Below, in pieces: positions 5,002 through 9,909 of a stretch of 9,909 bases of DNA. Below the pieces are notes generated by a model that was given only the letters and a program-made list of their open reading frames with translations, was not told the origin of the DNA and searched no databases. The DNA is taken from assembly GCA_030838265.1 (NCBI GenBank), contig JAUTXA010000125.1, forward strand, positions 1-9,909, written 5' to 3'. Both the position numbers and the translations under genes were made by a program. This DNA comes from Actinomycetota bacterium (GTDB taxonomy: Bacteria > Actinomycetota > Acidimicrobiia > Acidimicrobiales > BP-101). The stretch's first letter is position 1. Every line of letters begins with the position of its first letter.

Positions 5002-7266
5002 ATGCGCATCGGCGGAGCTCACTCTTCCCGGGCCGCGGCCCTCGTCGTCATCCTCGCCCCGCTCCTGGTCGCCCTCAACGCGGTGGTGGCGTCACCGGCT
5101 CTGGCCTCGAAGGCCGCGGCCGCGGCCGTACCGGCAGCGACGTGGTCGACGGGAACGACCAGACATCCACCCAAACCGCGGTGTGCCGGCCAGCACGAGG
5201 TGCCGCTCCTGGGGGGCGGGACGGTCTGCGTCCACGGCGACGACACGGCCGCTCGCTTCCACATGAGCCGGGATGAGGCGCGGCGCTCGGTCCGGACCGC
5301 CCGGTCTGCGGCCGGCAACGACTCGGCCGCCACCGTGACCGACCCCAGCACCGGCACCATCCACTGCTACGGCAACGGAGCGGACGGGGCGCGGGTCCAG
5401 GCCATCTACGTTCACTACGCCGGCGGCGTCGATCAGGGATCGGCCGTCGATGCTGGCATCGCGGCCGACGCGGCCGCGGCCGACGGAGTCTTTGACTCCA
5501 GCGCTGGGCAGAGCGGCAGCAACCGCCACATCCGCTGGCTCACCACCGCCGGTTGCGCGCTCAACATCTTGCATGTCCAACTGCCGTCCGGGGCGGACGC
5601 CAGCTTCACCGCCACCATCAACGCTTTGCGCGCCCTCGGAGCCGAGTACCAGCGGCCCGACCGCCATTATGTGATGTGGGCGCAGGCGGCCGCCGTCTGT
5701 GGCATCGGGACGTCGTTCAACGACGACACGGCCAGCTCCGAGGCAAACCAATCCAACCTCAACGCGGGCTACGCCCGCGTCGACCTGGCGTGCTGGAACT
5801 TCTTCACGGTGTCCCACGAGCTCACCCACACCCTTGGCGCCGTGAACACGACCTCGCCCCACCACACCAACTACGGCCACTGCTACGACGAGTCCGAGGT
5901 CATGTGTTACGCCGACGGCGTCGGGAGCGTCATGCAGCAGGTCTGCCCGCTGACCAACGAGAACTTCCTCGACTGCAACCACGACGACTACTTCAACGCC
6001 GGCACGACTGTCACCGGCTACCTGTCGACCCACTGGAACACGGCCAACAGCCCCTTCCTGAGCTCGCTCGACGGCTCGACCAGCGTCATCACCGCCAACG
6101 GGACATTGCACGCCTTGACGCCGACGCGCCTGCTGGACTCCCGCCCCGGGCACCCGGCGATCATCTCCGGCCTCGGACCGCTCTACGGCGCGGGCAGCAT
6201 CCTGGTGGCCGGCCTGGCGGGCGTGCCCTCGAGCCATGCCGCCGCCGCCGTCCTCAACGTCACCGTCACCGGCGCCACCGCGCCCGGGTACCTCTCCGTC
6301 TTCCCCTACAACAACACCGAGACCCCGCCCAACGCGTCGAACCTCAACTTCGGCCCGGGGCAGACGGTGCCCAACCTCGTGGTGGTCCCGCTCGGCGGCG
6401 CGGGCTCGAATTACCCCGGCTTCGTGTCGCTGTTCGCCAGCGGCTCTGGTGGGCCGAACGTCATCATCGATGTGCTGGGGTGGTTCGCCGACAGCTCGGG
6501 GGTCGGCATTCCCGGCGGCCATTACAACGCCATCGCCCCGGCCCGCGACCTCGACACCCGCACGGGCGTCGGTCACGTCGGTGCGGTCGGCCCCGGCCAG
6601 TCGATCAACCTCAAGGTCACGAACGTCAATGGCGTTCCTGCGGACCACGTCTCGGCGGTCATCCTCAACGTCACGAGCACCGGCGTGACCGCTCCCTCAT
6701 ACGTCACGGTGTGGCCCACTGGGGTGACCAAACCAACGGCGTCGAACCTGAACCTGTCACCCGGCGTCACCGCTCCGAACCTCGTCCTCGCCCGCGTCGG
6801 GAACAACGGCTCGGTCAGCCTGTTCAACGCGGCCGGCTCGACCGACCTCATCGCCGACGTGGCGGGCTGGTTCGACGACGGCTCGGTCGAAGGTGGTGCG
6901 CAGTTCCATCCCCTCAACCCGACGCGGGCCCTCGATACCCGGACCACCACGGGCGGGCACCCCGGAGCGCTCGGCAACGGGGCATCGCTGACGCTGCCGC
7001 TGGCGGGAAGCCTCGCCGGCGTGCCGTCCGACGCGTCAGCCGTCGTGATGAACACGACGGTCACCAGCCCGACCTCGGCCAGCTACCTGACGGTCTGGCC
7101 CGCGGGGACGGCGCGACCAACTGCCTCGAACCTCAACTTCGTGGCCGGCGACACTCGACCCAACTTGGTGTTCGCCACCCTCGGCGGCGGCGGGGCAGGC
7201 ATCTTCAACAAGGCGGGCTCGACGCAGGTGATCGCCGACGTGGCGGGCTGGTTCGGTCCGAGCTAG
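5002..7266 (+). CDS. Secreted zinc-metalloprotease-like protein with three C-terminal repeats
   Basis: This 754-residue protein has a Sec-type signal peptide: positive MRIGGAHSSR, a hydrophobic core at about 11-30, and an Ala-rich cleavage region near SPALAS (31-36). Residues 60-350 form a Cys-rich domain with ten cysteines (61, 76, 122, 185, 233, 264, 294, 302, 315, 325), suitable for disulfides outside the cell. It contains SHELTHTLG with the zinc-binding HExxH at 272-276 and Gly279. The metzincin third His at the standard position is replaced by Asn282; later histidines (287, 288, 293) and a possible Met-turn (EVMCY, Met301) could complete a variant site. Residues 368-752 hold three repeats of about 120 residues, rich in Thr, Val, Asn and Gly, with no cysteine. 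There is no LPxTG or C-terminal membrane anchor, so release into the medium is likely. Protease activity is inferred from the motif; the substrate is unknown. Confidence 0.85.
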   Translation: MRIGGAHSSRAAALVVILAPLLVALNAVVASPALASKAAAAAVPAATWSTGTTRHPPKPRCAGQHEVPLLGGGTVCVHGDDTAARFHMSRDEARRSVRTARSAAGNDSAATVTDPSTGTIHCYGNGADGARVQAIYVHYAGGVDQGSAVDAGIAADAAAADGVFDSSAGQSGSNRHIRWLTTAGCALNILHVQLPSGADASFTATINALRALGAEYQRPDRHYVMWAQAAAVCGIGTSFNDDTASSEANQSNLNAGYARVDLACWNFFTVSHELTHTLGAVNTTSPHHTNYGHCYDESEVMCYADGVGSVMQQVCPLTNENFLDCNHDDYFNAGTTVTGYLSTHWNTANSPFLSSLDGSTSVITANGTLHALTPTRLLDSRPGHPAIISGLGPLYGAGSILVAGLAGVPSSHAAAAVLNVTVTGATAPGYLSVFPYNNTETPPNASNLNFGPGQTVPNLVVVPLGGAGSNYPGFVSLFASGSGGPNVIIDVLGWFADSSGVGIPGGHYNAIAPARDLDTRTGVGHVGAVGPGQSINLKVTNVNGVPADHVSAVILNVTSTGVTAPSYVTVWPTGVTKPTASNLNLSPGVTAPNLVLARVGNNGSVSLFNAAGSTDLIADVAGWFDDGSVEGGAQFHPLNPTRALDTRTTTGGHPGALGNGASLTLPLAGSLAGVPSDASAVVMNTTVTSPTSASYLTVWPAGTARPTASNLNFVAGDTRPNLVFATLGGGGAGIFNKAGSTQVIADVAGWFGPS
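6103..7257 (+). repeat. Three tandem ~120-residue domain repeats within the secreted protein
   Basis: The units lie at about 6103-6489, 6523-6876 and 6904-7257. Each begins with PTR/PAR-(L/D)LD(S/T)R and continues through LNVT or MNTTVT, Y(L/V)(S/T)V(F/W)P and (A/T)SNLN(F/L)..G...PNLV. Each ends with VI(I/A)DV(L/A)GWF or LIADVAGWF. Units 2 and 3 are closest to each other and share an identical 25-base stretch over the IADVAGWF end (6850-6874 and 7231-7255), suggesting later duplication or gene conversion. I associate this repeat with many actinobacterial extracellular proteins; a beta-rich binding or spacer module is inferred. Confidence 0.85.
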
Positions 7267-7342
7267 GCGAGCGATACGAGGCCCCTGCGCGGCGTCCAAG
7301 TCTTTCCTCCAGACGGCCCCGCAACGAGCCGAAGGTACTGAC

Positions 7343-7384
7343 GTGACAAGAGGGCCCGGGGCGTGAGCCGAGCCCTCTTGTCAC
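7343..7384. terminator. 13-bp perfect hairpin after the secreted-protein gene
   Basis: GTGACAAGAGGGC (7343-7355) is the exact reverse complement of GCCCTCTTGTCAC (7372-7384), with a 16-base loop. It lies 76 bases after the stop of the secreted-protein gene and 32 bases before the kinase start. No T-run follows, as is usual for actinobacterial hairpin terminators. The right arm reaches the -35 zone of the kinase promoter (TTGTCA at 7378-7383, 21 bp before the -10), so a second role as an operator is possible. Confidence 0.7.
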
Positions 7385-7404
7385 CTACGCACCACGTCGT
7401 CTCG

Positions 7405-7410
7405 TAGCGT
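7405..7410 (+). promoter_or_regulatory. Putative -10 hexamer (TAGCGT) of a leaderless kinase-regulator transcript
   Basis: TAGCGT fits TANNNT and ends six bases before the ATG at 7417; no Shine-Dalgarno is present. Lying just after the hairpin at 7343-7384, it would give the two-component pair its own transcript, separate from the secreted-protein gene. Confidence 0.55.
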
Positions 7411-7416
7411 TGGCCC

Positions 7417-8733
7417 ATGAAACGGGAGGCGAGCGGCAGTCGCTGGGTGGTGGCCCGCCCTGTCGTGCAGTTCGCCCTCATCGGCCTCGCCGCGGTGCTG
7501 ATCGTGGGCCTGGCCACGGCGACGGCCAGTCGCCGCATCGGCCAGCGCGAGGCCATCACCGATGCCCGTACCACCACCCTGGTGAAGGCCCAGGGCCTCG
7601 TCGAGCCGGCGATCACGGTCGGCCTGCCGAACGCCGATCCCGCCGCGGTGAAGGCGATCAGTGACGTCGTCGAGAGCGGTGTGATCGACGGCTCGTTGGT
7701 ACGGGTCAAGATCTGGCGGGCCGACGGCCGCATCGTCTACTCCAACGAGCCCCGGCTGATCGGCGCCACCTACAAGCTCGGCGAGGACGAGATCCATGGC
7801 CTGCAGAGTGGCCTCATCAAGGCCGAGGTGAGCGACCTGGCCAAGCCCGAGAATCGCTACGAGCGCCAGTTCAAGAAGCTGCTCGAGGTCTACCTGCCCA
7901 TCCGCGTGCCGGACGGAAGCCGGCTGCTGTTCGAGGCCTACTACCGCTACGACGCCGTCTCGGCCTCGGGCCGGCGGATCTGGTCGAGCTTTGCCCCCGT
8001 CGCCCTCGGTTCCCTCGTCGTGCTGGAGCTGCTGCAGATCCCGCTGGCCTGGTCGCTGGCTCGCCGCCTCCGGCAGCGGCAGCGGGAGCGGGAGCTCCTC
8101 TTGCGTCGGGCCCTCGAGGCGTCCGACGTCGAGCGGCGGCGCATCGCCAGCGACCTCCACGACGGCGTGGTGCAGGACCTGGCCGGCGTGGCCTTCAAGC
8201 TGGCCGCGGCGGCGAGGAGCGGCGGCGACGGCGCACCCTCGGATCCGGTCATCGACGAGGCGGCCGAGTCGCTGCGCTCCAGCATCACCGCGCTGCGCTC
8301 GACGCTCGTCGAGATCTATCCGCCCGACTTGGCCGATGAGGGCCTCACCAGCGCGCTGACCAACCTCGTCCAGGACTGCTCGAGCGACGAGCTGGCCGTC
8401 ACGCTCGAGGCCCAGGAGGGAGGCCGGACCCTGCCGGGCGCGGTGGCAGCCCTGCTGTACCGGGCGGCGCGGGAGGCGCTGCGCAACGTCCAGAGGCACG
8501 CCGGGGCGACACGGGCCACGGTGCGCAGCGGGCTCAGCGGCGGCTCGGCATGGGTCGAGGTGACCGACGATGGTGCCGGCTTCGACGTCGCCATTCTCGA
8601 CGGGCGCGCCGCCGAGGGCCATATGGGTCTCAAGGGTCTCGACGGCGTCGTTGGCGACGCCGGTGGACGGGTCGAGGTGGTGTCGCGGCCCGGGACGGGT
8701 ACGACCGTCAGGGTGGAGGTGCCCGTCGAGTGA
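7417..8733 (+). CDS. NarL-type (HisKA_3) membrane sensor histidine kinase
   Basis: This 438-residue protein senses an unknown signal, autophosphorylates on histidine and passes the phosphate to the response regulator encoded next. Two membrane segments (about 17-37 and 192-215) enclose an extracytoplasmic domain of about 150 residues. The domain contains VKIWRADGRIVYSNEPRLIG (97-116), a pattern typical of Cache/PDC-like sensor folds; this fold is inferred. The dimerisation domain has ERRRIASDLHDGVVQDL (239-255) with phospho-acceptor His248. The ATPase domain shows the N-box REALRNVQRHA (352-362), the G1 box DDGAGFD (384-390), GHMGLKGLDG (401-410) and GTGTTVRVEVP at the end. ATG 7417 is supported by the -10 hexamer six bases before it. 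The TGA overlaps the regulator start by four bases, indicating translational coupling. No HAMP domain is obvious; a charged helix (216-235) links the second membrane segment to the kinase core. Confidence 0.93.
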   Translation: MKREASGSRWVVARPVVQFALIGLAAVLIVGLATATASRRIGQREAITDARTTTLVKAQGLVEPAITVGLPNADPAAVKAISDVVESGVIDGSLVRVKIWRADGRIVYSNEPRLIGATYKLGEDEIHGLQSGLIKAEVSDLAKPENRYERQFKKLLEVYLPIRVPDGSRLLFEAYYRYDAVSASGRRIWSSFAPVALGSLVVLELLQIPLAWSLARRLRQRQRERELLLRRALEASDVERRRIASDLHDGVVQDLAGVAFKLAAAARSGGDGAPSDPVIDEAAESLRSSITALRSTLVEIYPPDLADEGLTSALTNLVQDCSSDELAVTLEAQEGGRTLPGAVAALLYRAAREALRNVQRHAGATRATVRSGLSGGSAWVEVTDDGAGFDVAILDGRAAEGHMGLKGLDGVVGDAGGRVEVVSRPGTGTTVRVEVPVE

Positions 8734-9350
8734 TCAGAGTCCTGGTGGTCGACGATCACGCCATCGTCCGTGACGGGCTCGAGCGGCTGTTGAACGGTGC
8801 CGACGGTATCGAGGTCGTCGGCACGGCCACCGACGGCGTCGAGGTCAGCGACGCGGTCGGGGCCAATGCTCCCGATGTTGTGCTCATGGATCTGTCGATG
8901 CCCGTCGTCGACGGCGTCGAGGCCACGCGCCGCCTCACCAAGGACCACCCCGACGTCAAGGTCGTGGTCCTCACCACGTTCGCCGACCAGCGCCGCATCC
9001 TCGACGCCCTCGAGGCCGGCGCGTCGGGCTACCTGCTGAAGGACGCTGAGCCCGACGAGGTCATCGCCGCCATTCGCACCGTGGTCGACGGCGGCGCCCC
9101 GCTCGACCCCAAGGCGGCCCGCGTCCTGCTCGATGCCCAGCGCCAGTCGAAGCCGGGCCGCGAGCTGAGCGGCCGCGAGCGCGAGGTGCTGGACCTTCTG
9201 GCTACCGGGCTGGCCAACAAGCACATTGCCCGCCGGCTGGGCATCACCGAACGCACGGTGAAGGCCCACCTCACGAGCATCTTCCAACAGCTGGGCGTCA
9301 CCGATCGCACCCAGGCCGCCCTCTGGGCCCAGGAGCACCTGCCCCACTGA
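8730..9350 (+). CDS. NarL/FixJ-family response regulator (REC plus LuxR-type HTH)
   Basis: This 206-residue cytoplasmic DNA-binding regulator is the evident partner of the kinase encoded just upstream. The receiver domain (1-120) has the acidic pair Asp8-Asp9, phospho-acceptor Asp54 in VLMDLSMP, Thr82/Thr83 and Lys104 in YLLKDA. The LuxR-type helix-turn-helix (about 147-206) reads LSGREREVLDLLATGLANKH followed by IARRLGITERTVKAHLTSIF. The start is GTG 8730, which gives a textbook VLVVDDH beginning and overlaps the kinase stop as GTGA. A purine-rich GGTGGAGG sequence ends ten bases before it, inside the kinase gene. The frame is open further upstream within the kinase gene, but starts there would add non-family residues. 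Its regulon is not visible; autoregulation through the hairpin or promoter region at 7343-7410 is possible but unproven. Confidence 0.95.
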   Translation: MIRVLVVDDHAIVRDGLERLLNGADGIEVVGTATDGVEVSDAVGANAPDVVLMDLSMPVVDGVEATRRLTKDHPDVKVVVLTTFADQRRILDALEAGASGYLLKDAEPDEVIAAIRTVVDGGAPLDPKAARVLLDAQRQSKPGRELSGREREVLDLLATGLANKHIARRLGITERTVKAHLTSIFQQLGVTDRTQAALWAQEHLPH

Positions 9351-9364
9351 GCTCGCTCGCGATC

Positions 9365-9397
9365 GCACCCGGACCGGGGGGCATCCGGTCCGGGTGC
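9365..9397. terminator. 13-bp perfect GC-rich hairpin between convergent genes
   Basis: GCACCCGGACCGG (9365-9377) is the exact reverse complement of CCGGTCCGGGTGC (9385-9397), with a 7-base loop (GGGGCAT). It begins 14 bases after the response-regulator stop and ends 28 bases from the stop of the convergent minus-strand gene. It has no T-run on either strand. It is well placed to terminate transcription in both directions. Confidence 0.8.
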
Positions 9398-9425
9398 AAT
9401 GCCGCCGAAGGGGTCGGCGAGGGTC

Positions 9426-9909
9426 CTACGTGTGGTTGGGGCCGTCGTCGGAGCCGGAGGTGCCGGAGCCGGAACCCGAGCTGCCGGAGCCGGAGCCGGA
9501 GCTGTCGGAACCGGAGCCTGAGCTGTCGGAGCCGGAGGTGCCGCCGTGGTCGTCACCAACGTCATGGGTGGCCGGGTCGTCAGCTCCGCCGCCGCTGCTC
9601 ACCGAGCCGGGGCCGCTGTTCACCGAGCCGCTGCCGCTGTTGGCGTCGACGCCGTGGTCGTCACCAACGTCGTGGGTGGCCGGATCGTCGACGCCGTGGT
9701 CGTCACCAACGTCGTGGGTGGCGGGGTTGTCATCGGACGGCCGGGCCGTGGTCGGGGTCGTGCCGGCCGTGGTGCTGGTCGTCGAGTCGACACCGTGGTC
9801 GTCGCCGATGTCGTGGGTGGCGGGGTCGTCCGCCGATCGAGTCGAGCTGGCGGGGATGACGACCTGGGGCCGCGGGTTGTCGCTGATGGAGTGGGCGGCG
9901 GCGTAGGCG
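9426..9909 (-). CDS. C-terminal tail of a low-complexity, repeat-bearing protein (5' end outside window)
   Basis: On the minus strand the frame is open from the right edge to TAG at 9428-9426, giving 160 visible residues. They begin YAAAHSISDNPRPQVVIPAS and pass through a Thr-rich linker (STTSTTAGTTPTTTARPS). They carry four copies of DDPATHD(V/I)GDDHG and end in a Ser-Gly tail (GSDSSGSGSDSSGSGSGSSG and similar) finishing DDGPNHT. The tail is hydrophilic, disordered-looking and without cysteine or membrane segments. Such tails are common at the outer end of secreted or membrane-anchored actinobacterial proteins; the rest of the protein is not visible, so no function is given. The minus strand is chosen because the gene is convergent with the response regulator and shares the bidirectional hairpin. 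The opposite-strand frame would start inside that hairpin and has no ribosome-binding site. Confidence 0.65.
   Translation of the reverse strand, partial: AYAAAHSISDNPRPQVVIPASSTRSADDPATHDIGDDHGVDSTTSTTAGTTPTTARPSDDNPATHDVGDDHGVDDPATHDVGDDHGVDANSGSGSVNSGPGSVSSGGGADDPATHDVGDDHGGTSGSDSSGSGSDSSGSGSGSSGSGSGTSGSDDGPNHT
9543..9830 (-). repeat. Four-copy 39-42 bp repeat encoding DDPATHDVGDDHG
   Basis: Copies lie at 9543-9581, 9651-9689, 9693-9734 and 9792-9830. Two middle copies are separated by a single Val codon; the 9693-9734 copy has an extra Asn (DDNPATHDV...), and the 9792-9830 copy has Ile for Val. The units are nearly identical at DNA level, with differences mostly at single bases, so they probably arose by recent duplication and may vary in number between strains. 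The Asp/His-rich composition could bind divalent metal, which is inferred. Confidence 0.85.

Noticed and set aside
5110..5130. GGCCGC-rich palindromic run near the signal peptide end, considered as a regulatory or recombination site
   Set aside because: It is explained by consecutive Ala codons (GCC, GCG) in the Ala-rich region after the signal peptide.
5092..6648. Long open frame of 518 codons on the minus strand, antisense to the secreted-protein gene
   Set aside because: High-GC coding regions commonly leave the antisense frame open. The product is a low-complexity Arg/Gly/Val/Asp-rich chain with no motif, and the plus strand has a signal peptide, HExxH and clear repeats.
7381..8622. 413-codon minus-strand frame antisense to the histidine kinase
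   Set aside because: The plus strand carries complete HisKA_3 and ATPase motifs; the antisense product shows none.
9543..9830. Possible CRISPR-like or regulatory direct repeat array
   Set aside because: Units are spaced irregularly, keep one reading frame and differ mostly at single codons, as expected for coding tandem repeats. There are no uniform spacers and no cas genes.
9394..9906. Plus-strand frame encoding PEPELSEPEPEL and WSSPTSWVAGSS repeats
   Set aside because: Its ATG lies inside the 9365-9397 hairpin and it lacks a ribosome-binding site. The repeats are the complement of the DDPATHDVGDDHG and Ser-Gly units on the minus strand, which give a more typical hydrophilic tail and a stop placed just past a shared terminator.

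Overview
The window reads as chromosomal DNA of a high-GC actinobacterium. The G+C content is very high, codon third positions are almost all G or C, and GTG starts are common. A secreted protein carries a C-terminal repeat (PTR-LDTR ... SNLNF ... VIADVAGWF) that I associate with extracellular proteins of Acidimicrobiia and related Actinobacteria. That class-level placement is an inference from style, not a measured result. I see no tRNA, rRNA, CRISPR array, transposase, integrase or prophage gene.

Layout. (1) Positions 2-3357, plus strand: the 3' end of a polytopic membrane protein, a GT4 glycosyltransferase, an LPG-synthase-type (UPF0104) membrane protein and a class I SAM methyltransferase. 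Together they look like part of a surface glycopolymer or glycolipid locus. (2) Positions 3371-4144, minus strand: a Sir2 NAD-dependent deacylase, convergent with the methyltransferase; one small hairpin holds both stop codons. (3) Positions 4270-4905, plus: an unrecognised 211-residue soluble protein, transcribed divergently from Sir2. (4) Positions 5002-7266, plus: a secreted 754-residue HExxH metalloprotease-like protein with three C-terminal repeats of about 120 residues. (5) Positions 7417-9350, plus: a NarL-type two-component pair, with histidine kinase and response regulator overlapping by four bases, bounded on both sides by strong 13-bp hairpins. (6) Positions 9426-9909, minus: the 3' end of a gene entering from the right, encoding a low-complexity tail with four DDPATHD(V/I)GDDHG units and a Ser-Gly-rich end.

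The most consistent hidden signal is in the starts. Three plus-strand genes (521, 5002, 7417) have a TA(C/G)(C/G)(C/T/G)T hexamer exactly six bases before the start codon, with no Shine-Dalgarno. A fourth (1630) has one seven bases before its start, and a fifth (2644) twelve bases before. This spacing places transcription start at or next to the start codon, so most genes here look leaderless and individually promoted. In two cases the hexamer overlaps the stop codon of the gene before. Only the 4270 gene and the response regulator have a visible Shine-Dalgarno sequence.

Functionally, the left block probably builds or modifies a surface polymer. The protease-like protein acts outside the cell. 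The sensor kinase pair may respond to an envelope or extracellular cue, but nothing in the sequence directly names its signal or target.
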